Below, one piece after another: positions 27,340 through 39,732 of a stretch of DNA of 64,000 nt. Below the pieces are notes generated by a model. That model searched no databases and was not told where the DNA came from. It was given only the letters and a program-made list of their open reading frames with translations. The stretch is taken from positions 6,946,841-7,010,840 of the forward strand of contig CM072894.1 of the NCBI GenBank assembly GCA_037013685.1. The letters are read 5' to 3'. How positions within the stretch are numbered: the stretch's first letter is position 1; each line of letters opens with the position of its first letter. This DNA is from Acridotheres tristis. Lineage: Eukaryota; Chordata; Aves; Passeriformes; Sturnidae. The position numbers and the translations under genes were made by a program.

Positions 27340-27500
27340 GGCCAGGCATCACTCACCACCTATTAATCAATCCATTGAAATTCAGTGCAAAGTTGATGCA
27401 GGCTGGAATATATTTTCAAAGAACAATCATTAGGAAGCACAATATTTTGCAGAAGCCATTGTGTAAAAACGTGTTAATCACCTTTGAAGTAGCTTAGGCC
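27340..27500. promoter_or_regulatory. Candidate conserved enhancer-like element
   Basis: The stretch has a dense run of transcription-factor-like words. They include ATTAATCAATCC and AACAATCATTAG (homeodomain or SOX type), CCATTGTG (SOX type), GTTAATCACC (HNF1 or homeodomain half-site) and CTTTGAAG (TCF/LEF type). Few homopolymers or decay-type runs occur in it. It is not protein coding in any frame that I can support. Confidence 0.25.
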
Positions 27501-27772
27501 AACATGTTTGGGCCTGAAGTTCTTGGCTGAAACATTTCTTGCAGATTGGTAAGACAAAGTGATTAGGTGTGGGACAGTATGAAGTAAAACTGCTGGCAGC
27601 TGGTCTTTGAATTATCCTACTTTGACTGTAAGCTGAAAAACTGATATTGTAAGTCACTCATATAGCTCATCAGAAAAAATAAAAATAAGCCCTAGCTAAG
27701 GGAAGGCGTGGATGTAAGCACAGCTGCCTGACCTTGGCCAAGGAAGCTCCATAAAACTTCTGTGCATTCACA

Positions 27773-28116
27773 TTGCATCGTGGAGAGTTCCAGGCACTGA
27801 CCCTTGACCACCACTGTTTCCTCCTGGCTCCCTGTGGGAGCTGCCCTCTCTTCAGCCCTGCAAGGAAAGCAGGCAGAGCTGTGACCTGGGGGACACTGGA
27901 AGAGGGTGTGCAGCCAGCCCCTTGCTCACTCCTGCATTTTTTCCTGGCTCAGGTGGGAGCAGTGCAGTCGTTCCCCACAGCAGACATCGGCCTGCAAATG
28001 TTCTCCAGTGGGCAGCACAGTTTGGAAAAGGACAGCACAGTAATTGCTGGAACCGTTCAGATAGATTTTTCTTTGGCCTCTCTTCAAAATGCAAAGTAAA
28101 TGCCGCACAGACATAG
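27773..28116. other. GC-richer patch, no gene recognised
   Basis: About 340 bp are markedly richer in G and C than the flanks and are open in four overlapping frames on both strands (62-108 codons). That pattern reflects few stop codons at higher GC rather than a gene. No domain is recognisable. It could be an enhancer, an unrecognised old repeat or a non-coding exon. Confidence 0.3.
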
Positions 28117-28303
28117 TCTGAAACAGGAGAAAATAGCTCCAGACAGCCCTTAGAAACTAAAGCATCAGTGTGAGGAGCACCACGGAGGGAAATGTGTTTT
28201 GAACTGGCCTTTAAACCTGACTTTAGCTGAGGACACGGGGAGTTTTTTGTTGTTTTAACTTGATAAAAGAAAAAAATCTTACATTCAAAAGAGGTTTTTG
28301 TTT

Positions 28304-28756
28304 TTAAAAAGCTTGCTTGTTCTTTGAGAAGATCTGCAGGGAGAAAGAATTTGAAAAACTGTCAAGAAAATGAAATATACACTTCTGATGCTCATTGAGT
28401 TCATTTTGCATGTTTAAAGTGTCAATGCTTGTAGACTGGAGATGGGTTTGACAAAGCTGATATTTATGCACAAAGAGTTTTTTACAAAAAAGTGACCTTC
28501 TACTGTAACACAGCTGCATGGAAGAGGAATTTCTTGAGTTTAAATTAGCTTCATTTCCAGATTTGTTTGGTTTGTGCTTGTTTGGGAAAATTCTACTGTG
28601 CTTTCTTGATTGCTTCCTTGGAGTTATCACACCATTACTATGCTTCTTGGAGTGCAGCTTCTTAAAAGGATGACACAAAGAGAAATGGACCCAATTTTTG
28701 AACTTCACTAGGTCAGCCAAACCCCAACATTTGAAAATTCTTTTGTCGAGGCTCAA
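28304..28756 (-). other. Longest open frame in window (150 codons), probably chance
   Basis: The frame opens at a TTG near 28756 and closes with TAA at 28304. The first ATG lies only in its second half. The predicted peptide is rich in lysine, serine, asparagine and histidine and shows no signal peptide, membrane span or known motif. At the local stop frequency, 0.2 or so frames of this length would be expected in the window, so it is only mildly surprising. A decayed coding relic or a young lineage-specific ORF cannot be excluded. Confidence 0.15.
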
Positions 28757-29499
28757 AGGATAAAATGGGTGCTATGGAAGTGTTGTGAGCATCCATAATC
28801 AATTATTTGACCCCAGGATGAAATAAAAAACTTCTGATTTTTGTAGCCTTTTAGTGCACTGGTTTGGGTTCTTTTAGTGATGGTGGATTATTCATCAGAA
28901 AGTGATGGAAGGTTTTTCATTTAAGATATTTAAAGAATGAAAGAAAAAGCAGCTGCTTCAAGTACTGCCGAGAATAATCCAGCCCTGAATTTGGCTTCCT
29001 CCAGTAGTCCATCTATAACAATTAATTCCCTGGTCAAGAGACAGTGCCTTTTGCATCCACTGGCTGCTTGTAATAGCTTCCAGAAATGAAGCATAAGATG
29101 CAGAAATGCATTCTTTGCATAACTCAAGTGCTGCTAAGAAACAGCACAATGTCACTAAAGTTAGTGGAGATTGCAAAATACCACAAGCAGCAAAATCTCT
29201 TGCTTAAAATTCTTCTTGCAGAGTTCTGTTACAACACATTATAAATGGTAGGAGCACAATTTATGGGATGCAGAACATATTAGGTTACGAAATAAAAATT
29301 AAAAACTGTGAGTGACTTAAATGGAGTCATTTTGGTTTTGTGTGGAGCTAGACATGGAGCACAGGGCTGACCTCACACAGCCTCTTCACATGTAAAATGC
29401 AAGGTTTTTTAAAGCTAGGTCAGTCTGTCTCTTGGCTGCTGTGCTTCTACTCTCATCCCGATTTTCCAAGAAATCCCTCCTCTGGGATTTCTCACAAGC

Positions 29500-29720
29500 T
29501 GGTTGCATGTTGAACTAAGTCAAGAAAGGCTCACGCCTTGTCAGCAAGGATCTGGAGAGCTGAGAGGCAGCAGGACCATGCAGCCATGGTCAGGACAGCC
29601 AGCCAGACGGACACGAGTGCCTGCAGATTCCTCTCCTCTCCGTGTGTCTGTGTCACTCCGTGTAGCTCTTTGATCCTATATCAGAATTAATCAGATGCGA
29701 TTAAAATAAGGAGAAATTTT
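29500..29720. promoter_or_regulatory. Candidate conserved regulatory element
   Basis: Six or so CpGs lie within about 220 bp, ending in an AT core with AATTAATCAGATGCGATTAA, which contains homeodomain-type sites. The rest is pyrimidine-rich with TGTGTCTGTGTC-like repeats. No coding frame is favoured. Confidence 0.22.
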
Positions 29721-30000
29721 CAGCTTTCCCAAAGAAGTGTAAATGTAGAAGGTTAATGTCATTGCCTTCTCGTTCTGACTTAGGCAGGCCTCACAACCTT
29801 CCTGCAAGTGTGGAATACAGACAGTGCTGAGGGGAGACACAGAGTGAAGGGAAAGTTGATGTAAAAATAAGTAAATAATATTAGAATGTATTTACCAATG
29901 TTCCCATTTAGTCTAAAGCTTGTCAATCTGTAGAAACATCTTATGAAAGTTCATCAAACAATAGGATACAAAAGTGGCGGAATGGGTTAAGTTTTCAAAA

Positions 30001-33000
30001 TTTACCACTAAGTTTGTAGAAAATGTCCAAAGAATCACCAGTAATATGAATTTTCAATAGGATGATCAAACTGGCATAGCTTTGACAAAAATGAGAATTA
30101 CAATACGTTGATCTGAGGGAAGGTCTAATGGGAATTTAGGAGAAAATAATGATTTCAAAGCAAACATACACAGGTATTCTGAAAAAGATTCACAAATGAC
30201 AGCTGGGGGAGGTATTGTATAAAAATGAGTCTAAATTTCAATTTATTTCATATGCAAAAAAGTGGAAATAAAAAAGTAGATGTAATGGACCTGTGATTTC
30301 TGTGGAAAGTCCCAGACCTTAAGTGAAAAAAGAATTCTTGAAGTCTTTTTCCCCTTCCAGAGGAAGGGGTGGAAGCAGGTAGCAACTTCTATAATCCAAC
30401 TAAGGAGAAAGATTGGTGCTGGTGACGATTAGTCATCTTTTCAGAACTATCTTATCAAAGCCATACTCTGGCCATTCCTCCCTAACCTAAAAGCAGCTGA
30501 AATATTTTTTGGTGAGCTCATTTCAGATAAAAGACCATTAGGAATGTTGCATTTTTCCAAAGGGCTGGTCCTAAAAAACACGTATGCATTATCATGGTTC
30601 ATATTAGCATTATGCATAAGTGCTGTGCAGGCATGAACCAAGGGAAAATAAGATGTTTACAACCTCTGTTCCCATTTTATGTGTTGTGGTACTTGTCTTT
30701 GAAATTCAGGCCTTCCTCCCCTCAGACAGTCCTCTAATTTTCTGCAGACATTTGGATATGCAGCAATCTTCTACTCACAGTTGCAAATTGCTAAAAAAAA
30801 AAGAAATAAAATTGCATAACTAGTAAAATAAAATTACAATAATAATCAGAGAGCACTAAATTTTTCATCAGGAAACTACAGTATAATATTTTAGAGTCTA
30901 AGTGGTCTATAACAGCCTTGAATGGAAAAGGGGGCCAAAAAAGCAATATACGTGCAAAGAAAGAAATCTGAGTACTTTGGCAAAACCAGAGAGGCCAATT
31001 TTGGTCCCTCTAAAGACAAAAGCTTATGAGAACACATCCAGTAATGCTTAGAAGTTAAGTGAAGGAAAAGAAAAATAATATCCCAGCTGTCTACTAGGCA
31101 GCCTGAATCACATAAATCTCTACAAGAAGTAACCATAAGTTGATGCGTAAGCAGATAATATGATATACAAGAGTGGATACCCAGAGTGCAAATATCTCAA
31201 GCATGGTTGGTTGGTTGGTTGTGTCCTACCTGGTGTGATTTCCATGGCTCAGAGCAATCCTCTGCCAGGTGCTACATTGAAATGCTTCCCCAGCATAGCC
31301 AGTTGGAATTTGGAAAAGAAAATCCAACTCTACAGATGTTGGCGTGCCAGAGTTACGCTTTTAAATATCCAGCCTTCTTTATTATCTCTGTTTTATTCTG
31401 GGTTGCTCTATTTTTCTCTATTATAGTAAACAAGAGGTGTTTATTTTTAAACAGCTAAAAAAGTAGACAAGTCCTAAAATAAGCAGAGCAAAACAAGGCT
31501 AAATGAGAATTCTTGTTTAATATGGTCATGCATTCTAATTCTTATTTTCCACTAGGGGCTGTTCCACAAAAGAGTTTACGGGGCATAATTTTTCCTACTA
31601 CTACATGTTAATTGTAAAACTCCACTTGAAAGGTTCTTCTGCAAAACATTAATGCTATGAGCAATGGCACCATTTTAAAAATGCAAAATTGGAAATATTT
31701 GGAATTCTTTTGAGGGTGTAGCTATATAGAACAGTTATGCTTAAGTCCTGTCAGTTTTGGATGATTTAACATGATCTTAAAATGGGAAATGTACCTACCG
31801 TTTCTAAATGACAAAGCCAAACAGAAGAGGACATGGGAGGGGATAAAAATATCTCAAAATGAAGCATAGATTTAACAATATCTCAACCTGATAAGGAAAT
31901 ACCACTGTACCAGACATGCAACTCTTCTGCAATACAAACATTCATCTGTCCATAGGGACTCAGTTTTTCTTTCTTTCTGAACCTACTGCTTCCGTGGGCT
32001 CATAATTTATGAATAGAAATGTATTTAAGCTTTTTCAACAACAAACATTCACATGTAAAGGAGAATATCTGCCTTTTTAGAAGAGGAATTAATCGCTTCT
32101 ATCCATTCATTTTATTCTAAAATCTATTTAATCTTCTCATAAATGAAATTATTTTTTCCTAAAAAGCCAATTTTTAGAGCATATCATACTCCCCTAAGGC
32201 CAATGGAATTGACCCACTGGCCAGTGTGGGTGATTGATTCCATCCTCATATTTGAATTTAACTTTCAGTCATTTTATTGGATAAAAGTTGTTTCAAAAAT
32301 TCTATCAAGAACCTCAGTTTTTTGTTAGGTAAATTTGGAGACTATCAAGAATGCTTAATAAAATTAATTAAAAAAAAAAAAAAGGCAGTTTTTTTTTGGT
32401 TAAATCGTGAAAATATCTTAAAATTCTTGAGAAAAGCAATTTGTGCCACATGGCAAAGCAGAAACCCTGTTCAGAATTCATCTGCTTTCCTTTTAGAGAT
32501 GAAAGTTCTCATGATCTACTGTGGCAGCAATCATTGCTTACAACAAATTATGTAGATAAATAAATATTCTTTGGATTTGAAGGAGAACAAGGTCACTAAA
32601 GAAAAAAGAAAGCAGACACTAAGTTTTATGAATGGTTTGTCCTTTTATTAGTGGATCCAAACCTATTTACTGACAGGCCACCAAGTTCTGTTCACACTTG
32701 TGGAAAGGAGATGTTTTACTCTGAAGTACAGGGAAGCAAGGGCAAAAACACAACATGCAGATGAAATCTTTGGCATAAGTTTTAAATGAGGAGTGCACAA
32801 TAGTTTTCTATAAAATAAGAGAGTTTTGAGAGATTGAGAAGAGGGTGTGAATGTTCAACTTTAAAAAAAAAGAGAAGGGACATCTTAAATGTAGAACCTC
32901 TAAGAATCACTAGGGGAGAAAAAGGAACTTTTTGGACAGTTCCTTTCTAAAGGAACTTGCTCCTCTCCAGACTCTACTGTTGCATACTCGGTTTCTGTGG

Positions 33001-36000
33001 GTACTGTGATTAATGTGGGACTCTGTTTCTTGTGGCCTCTTCTGCATATTCCTTGCTTTCCTTAAAATTAATCTCCTTCTGCTTCTAAATGCTTTCCTTA
33101 AAACTTCATTTTAACCTATAGAGCATGGCAAAAGAAATGTTGGAATAAGTAGAGCCCAGGTTAGAAGATAGGAGATTGTTTGTTTAAAGCATTATAGTAT
33201 TAATGAGGAAAAAAAGTGGAATTTGATGGAAAAGAAATTAACAAAAAAAAAAATTCAATGAACCAACCTAAGAAAAGAAAGGCCAGAGCATATGAACAGA
33301 AAAAAAAGTGCCATCCAATGGAAAAAGGTTTCTAAAGAAAGAAACTGTGATTTTGCAAGAGTAAATCCAAACATGTTCTGTTATATCCCATCTGTTTATG
33401 TTGAAAAAAAAAAGCAAGGAGCCCTCAGATTCCTATCACTAGGATCATCCAAAATGACAGTAGCTAACCATGATGCCATTGCAGTGAGTCACCCTCTTCA
33501 CTTCATACCTATCTCTAGCTACTTCAGATTATTCAGATTTCTTTCTGAATGCAGGAAAACCCATCAGAAATGTAATTAGTTTCTATCTTAAAATAGTAAA
33601 GGTTTGCAGTACAGTCTGCAAAAATGTCGAGATCTCAGTGTAGAGTCTCTTTAATATGTCTGTTCATATGTTTTTGCAGCTTCTAACAGTTTTAAGCAGT
33701 GAGGCTCATTCAGATCAGACCCAAGATGAGCACCAGGAGCTCAAGGTGCTTTCCCTGTGAAGTCTGCAGTTCTGGGAGAGGATATTCTGCTGTCAATGTT
33801 ACACCCTTTCCTTTCTCTCGGGTATCAAATTATCTGCCTGCTGTGTGATTCCATGGCCCGAATGTTTCTCTGACAAAATTAGTGATACAACTTTTAGGTA
33901 AGGAGTCTGCTTGAAAGAGGCAGGTGTGTAATTCTGATAGCTTTAATCAATTATTTTGGATGATACTCCAAAAAGAGTATTAGCTGAGTCAGTGTGTGCT
34001 TCACTTTCACATGGAAATGTAGTTGTACCTTGCAACTAATTAATTTCTTTTATCCCTTCATTTGGTATGCAAATTTCATTCTGTATTTAATGCAGAGGAA
34101 ATTGAAAGAATTGAATTTTCTTTCATCAAATTTCAGCGTGTTTGGCATACATGTATACCAAATTTACTCACTCTTCTCCACAAAGTAAATGTAAAAGAGT
34201 ATTACAACTGAGAAAATAAGAATTTTTATGTATAACTAGGTTAAAAATGGCATCATAGAGCCCAACATCTTTAGTGTAAGTAGCAGGACAGACCCCTCTT
34301 TAGAGTGTCCACTGAAGACAGTGGAAATAAAACTGAGGTGGATAACCATAGTGGAGTTAAAACCAACATGTTTGCTCATGTTGCAATAGAAGAGAAGCAA
34401 TTGAAAGTATACCTGCGACTTTTAGTGGGTTGTTTAATGTCATTTATTACAGAGAATTATCTGATATAATCACAAAAATAAAAATAGTTCCATTTTTCCC
34501 CTTTCTACTGTGAAACTGTTAATGCTCTAAGCATTCTAGAAACATATGTAAAGATTGATTCTATCTAAATTGCTGAAAGTAGGCTCTTAGTGAATTAATT
34601 ACTTTGCTAAATGTAGTAACAGGCAGTGTTCAAAATGGAAGTTGAGTACTCACTTCCATTCTGTTCAGCCATCTATGAATGGCATGCAGGAAGGGCTACT
34701 AATGACATTTTGTCATGGACATTTTTCAATATGCTGAATTTATATTTTTTTTATTTGCTTCCCAAAATATTCTTCTTAAAATTTCAGGAAAAAACATACT
34801 GAAGGATGATAAACTTTTCAAAGACTTTAATTGATAGTCTTGGACATATCTATCAAAACATTTACAATACAGCACAACAAGAAACAAGGTTTGGAAGGAA
34901 TTATATACAGTTGTATATAAACAAAGCTTTGGCAATGTCAAATCAAGAGGAGAGATTAATTTGATGGTTTGTTATTCTGTAGTTGCTCTGCAAGAATTCC
35001 TTATGCTTTTCTTGGAAGCAAGTGACACCAGCAAGTATGGAAGATGGAAGTCAGAGTAGCTGGAGTTCTGATCTGACACAGAAGTTTTATTGTCTGATGG
35101 ATGCCCATTTTCCCCTGCTTTTTTTGTATCTTGAATATAGTGTTTAGCTGTGACCCACTGGCCAAATATAGAGTTTCTGCAAGAGTACAACAGGAGGGTG
35201 ATGTATCTTCATGAATGAAATGGAATGAAAAGGCAACCTCCCACAAAAAGGCAGACAGCTACCACTTAACCCACATTACTTCAATAAGTAAAAATTCAGA
35301 AATCTTAAGCTTGGTTAATTTTTATAATTAAAAATCTCCAAAGACATTCCAGGACATGCAGATTTCTGGAGTGACAGAACATCCCCTACAGTTTATGACT
35401 AATCCAGAGAATGATTAATTGCAGAAGGAGAAGTAAACTCAGTCTAGGTTTGGAACTTGTGCCATCACATCACTTTTTCACGTTTGCAGAAGCTGTCTGA
35501 TGAAAGATAAACAGTCGTGAAGGAAGAAAAAAATTCTTTCTACTAGGCCTTATAGGTTAAACCTCAAAAGGTAACAGCATACTTAACATTTGCTTGCCAA
35601 TCCATAAGGCTGGATTATAGGTTTACATTATAAAATATCTGTTAGGGAAGACTGAAGAATAATAACATTACATCAAATCTTTCCTCTGAAAATAACCTTG
35701 AATGTTGAGAGGTTACACCTTAGTCTGTGAAAATGTAGCTCTTAAGTTTTCTTTTCTAATGATTTCAAAGATAGCACATTCTGTGCAAAGACTCAGGGCT
35801 GATTTAAGCAGGTCTTCTTCGTTAACTTCTCAATTTCTGAGTATTTAAATGAACTTTAAGATACAAGTGGACATGGGATTGATAGTCTATTTGAGCTCCT
35901 GAGGGGCATTAGCACAAGGTTTTGCTGTGCAGGATTTGTTTGTCATACATTAAACTAGATATGTGACCAAATTGCATGCGTTTCACTGTCTGCAGCTTGG

Positions 36001-36900
36001 ACAGCTGTGGTGTTGAGCTTTATTCAAGTATGGAAATTTATTGCAAAAATCCTCTGTTTTGAAGAGTTAATTTTCTTTTGCTTACTTAAGACAAAATGTA
36101 AGGACTTCACACAGTCAGTTTTAGCATCCTATGGATGACTATATCTGTTTAGATAAACACAATTTTTAATATTAACACTGTTAAAATAGGCAGAGAGGGC
36201 AGGATAGAGTGCCTCTAAATGAAAAGAGGTATCTCTTGGAAGATTATTTTTTTTTGTAATAGTAGTAATAAATTCACTAATTGGCCTATTTTATTGTGAA
36301 CCTTGGAGAATTTCAGTTGTGGGTTTGGTTACTTTTTCCACTCCCTTACATTTATGAGCTGGGTTTCAGTAGGAAGTTTCATATACTGTTCACTGGCCTG
36401 TAGTTATGATGAAATATGGGTTTGTAACTCAGGTTCTTCCCCACATCTGAGTTACTATCTCTCCTAAATAGTGTGGCTTTACCATTTTCTTACACACTTT
36501 CCACGTCCTTGCTGATAGGATGAGCCACACAAATCTCTCTTGGGAATAATACTGATCCTTCCTGTTCGTGGCACATGCCATGCTTGAGGCGATTCACAGC
36601 AGGTGTAAAGAACACTCCATGAAATCCTGTGTTTCCCTCACCTGGAGCACCTGAAGGGGAACATCTGGCACATTGTGCACATTGCTCTCATTTGTTCGTG
36701 GTTGAAGGTGATAACCTGGGGCAGGTTTTCACTCTACAGGACAATTTTGAACAACCACTCAAAGTTTTTGGCTTTCAGCTATTATCTTTGGCATAAGGAG
36801 ATTGAAAATCATTCCCCTTGGTTTAAATGAAGTAACTTTGATACTTAGGTAGAAATGCTTGACCTCAGGGTTGCATTTCCTATAGCCTGAGTATAGCAGC
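30001..36900. other. AT-rich non-coding DNA
   Basis: No gene, RNA or transposon was recognised. There is a four-copy GGTT repeat at 31205-31220 and several short A or T runs, such as near 32370. An acceptor-like pyrimidine tract near 30360 is followed 18 bases later by a donor-like CAG|GTAGCA, which is too short to support an exon. Confidence 0.6.
31205..31220 (+). repeat. (GGTT)4 microsatellite
   Basis: Four exact tandem copies of GGTT. This is another G/T-strand-biased simple repeat. Confidence 0.85.
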
Positions 36901-36910
36901 TACACAATAA

Positions 36911-37354
36911 TTACTGAGTCTGAGAGATGCCTAGTGTACTGGAGAACACTTGACACTGACTGGTCCTCACCCAAAAAAAAAATTCCCTATTTTGTGCTTC
37001 AGACCAGTAAAATTTAGTGCTATGGTGTTTACAGAACTGTTCTGGGCCTCCATCCCCTCCTGAAATTCCATGAATCTGTTTTGCATGAAATAGAATGAAA
37101 ATCACAGTTTGTCTTACTTCATAGGGAAGTTTCCCATGGTGCTGTACCTGTCTCACAGGGAGCTCTGTGCACTGTGAGAGCTCTGATGTGCTGGAGGGTG
37201 GGAATACACTTTGGGAGTACAGCTTGGAGTCAGAGCTGTCACCTCCAGTAGAGGCAGGAGGTGGAGAGCAAGCAGCTGCTTTTGGGAGATGCAGCACAGC
37301 TGAAGATGCCTCCAAATTCCTTGCTGGAAGTTGTAAGAGTCTTTCACGCCACAA
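36911..37354 (-). other. 147-codon open frame in GC-richer patch, probably chance
   Basis: A minus-strand frame overlaps a GC-richer stretch (about 37150-37520) in which four other frames are also open. The predicted peptide starts with leucine- and arginine-rich sequence and continues serine-, proline- and glutamine-rich, with no domain that I recognise. Higher GC lowers the stop frequency and explains the length. A 9-bp-arm hairpin (37336-37361) lies at its start. A lineage-specific gene is possible but unsupported. Confidence 0.12.
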
Positions 37355-37361
37355 AGACTCT
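37336..37361. repeat. Perfect 9-bp inverted repeat, 8-nt loop
   Basis: The arms AGAGTCTTT (37336-37344) and AAAGACTCT (37353-37361) are exact reverse complements around CACGCCAC. It is too short for a miRNA precursor. Confidence 0.75.
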
Positions 37362-38695
37362 CAGTCTCGACCATCTGTGGTGGTTGCTGTTTTACAGTGA
37401 TATGCAGCAGTACCTTAGGCTCAGGGCTCAGGGAGCTTTAGCCAATGCCCAGAGAAGCAATGAATCTTTCTGTGCCTTCTGGAACAGCTGTGCCTCACAA
37501 TGCTCCCAGCTGTGCACATCCTAATGTTGATGTTGGGTTCTATAGTCTATCTTCTCAGAACTGTTTTGAAGTGTCATTTTCAAAGCCTATTCCTTTTATA
37601 ATTGTCATTATAGGAATGTTGATCCTCATACTTGCAAGGTGAAGCACAGAAATGTTATAAAATTCACTGAAAGTGAATTAGTTTATATTACATACTGATG
37701 TCATGTTAGGCACAAGTCCCCATTAATTAATTCAGATTTTCCAACTTAAGGTCTTTTAGTTCAAGGAGACCTTGATTAAAGACAGATTGAATCAAACCCA
37801 AATAATAGCACAGGGTGGGAGTGGTGTTTTCTTTGACTTTAATAGAGCTGAAGTTCCAGTTTTATTCAAAGCCATGGCTGGAAATACCTTAAACCCACTA
37901 TAAGATAGTTATGCTGTAGAAGTTACAAGGGGTAATACAAAATTAGTAAACCCACTCTTCTGCTGGAGATAAGGAGTTTTACCTAACAAACAAAGATTGA
38001 TTCATCTTTTATACTTTATAATTTCACTACTAATTCTTCTCTTTTTTTTATTTTATCCATCACTATTATAAGCCTTTGGCAAAAGAAGTAAAACCAAAAT
38101 AGTTTCCCACCCAGACTCTTTCACGGTCTTGAGGCAAGGGAAAGGAAATAACCTTGTTATTTGCACAATGATAGCAAAGGCTGCATGGGGTAACACGCTT
38201 TTATCTCCAACATTATGATCAATAGGTCACAGTATTGTTAAAAATTGATACAAACAGCATCATTGTGGTCTTTAAATGAGGTGCAGTTAGGTTAGGCATG
38301 CTGAAAAAGCCATCTCTGTAACCCTTAAAAAACCTCAGTAAATTTTCCATTCTTTTCCATATTATGTACATGGAATTCTGTCCATCTAAATGTGCAGCTT
38401 GACTCATTGAAAAAAAGTAATGTAAATGAAATCTGAATTACATCTGTGTTGTGTTATAATGAATAACGTCTGCTTGCTAAGACACTGAGTCAAGGACCTA
38501 CTTCTGGGGAAGGAAAATATTTGTGTGTTGCACTGGAAAAGCTGACAGGCATACATCTGTGTGCTCTGCTCACATGCTGAACACTAGGAATAATGCAAAT
38601 TGTTGATTTGGCTTGGAGTAGGAAAAACATGGTTCGAGAATCAGACCACTTTCTGCGTGACTAATTTCGAGAAGCAAATGCAAACTCTTGAACAC

Positions 38696-38708
38696 TTTTT
38701 TTTTTTTT
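38696..38708. repeat. T13 homopolymer
   Basis: An uninterrupted run of thymines with no adjoining retroposon body recognised. Confidence 0.9.
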
Positions 38709-39696
38709 CAAGTCTGCTTATTTTGTCTTTCATATTTTGTATTACTTGTGGTATTAGCTTCAGTCTGGAATGTCTTAAGCAAAGTTCAACAAGTAAATCA
38801 ACAGTTATTTTCATCCAAGATAGATAACTGATTAGCAAAGCAGGATATAAAATAGAGTATTTAATATGGTCTGAATATTTCATGTATGTGCATGCAGCTT
38901 TAAATAAACACTTCGGCTTCCCGGACAAGCAATGCTTGTTGCAGAGTTTGAGAGGCTTGTGTGATTTATATGAGGGCTGTTCGAAGCTCTCTAAATCTTT
39001 CTGATTTTGAATTTCACTGTGAGGTCAGCTCTGAATATGAACAAATTTTAAGTATGACAATGGACTTTAGGCTGTTCGTGTGGTCCAGTTGCATAAAACT
39101 ATTTGAGTATGCATAAGATTTCTTTCAGAGTAATATGATAACAGCACATTGAAATTTCTAGAATGTCATGTCATAAACATAAGCTGCTCTATCCCTTTTG
39201 GCTGTCTATTACATATGCCCATATATCAAATACTAGTTTTAAAACTGCAAGTACAGTTTAGAAGACATTTTTGGAAAGCATGTAAAAATGTTCTAAATCT
39301 GTATGACCCTGTAACAGATGGGGATTCTATTAATTTTCCAGTACTCAGGTCAAAAGATAAGCGTTTTGTTTGAAATAGAAAATATTCATTCATTAGGAAG
39401 AGTTGCTCAGTACCTAGCCAGCTGCTGGCAGGAGGAGGCTGGAAGACTTTGGGGCACTGAAATCTGCTGGATGGCAGGACCACAGGAGACCAAACCTTCA
39501 CCATATCAGCAAAACAGAAACAGGATTCAAACTGCTGCTCCTTATCTTGGTGCTACATTTTCCTCAAGCATTACTCTAATGACTGTGCTTATGGCTCAGG
39601 GTCATAAGCCTCAGAATTTAAGTATCATCTTAACTAGATTAGCACCCAAAGAAAGACCTGGGTAAAGGCAGCTTTATGAGGCAAAAAACCTCTATT

Positions 39697-39732
39697 AAAA
39701 AAAAAAAAAAAAAGAAAAACAAAGAAAAAAAA
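39697..39732 (+). repeat. A17 run followed by A-rich tract
   Basis: Seventeen adenines are followed by A-rich sequence broken by G and C. The layout resembles an ageing plus-strand poly(A) tail, but the 300 bases upstream match no gene or SINE that I know and no AATAAA precedes it closely. A simple repeat is the default reading. Confidence 0.7.

Larger units (their letters stand above)
21901..30000. other. Non-coding DNA with several CpG-retaining patches
   Basis: Apart from the listed patches, this stretch is AT-rich filler. The patches (22001-22480, 23930-24090, 27340-27500, 27773-28116, 29500-29720) are closer together here than elsewhere in the window. This could reflect a cluster of regulatory elements belonging to a neighbouring developmental gene. 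That is inference from texture only. Confidence 0.4.

Noticed and set aside
36911..37354. 147-codon minus-strand frame considered as a gene
   Set aside because: It lies in a GC-richer patch where several overlapping frames are open, and it has no known motif.
39400..39713. A17 run considered as the tail of a SINE or retrocopy on the plus strand
   Set aside because: No close polyadenylation signal, Pol III boxes or recognisable body upstream.
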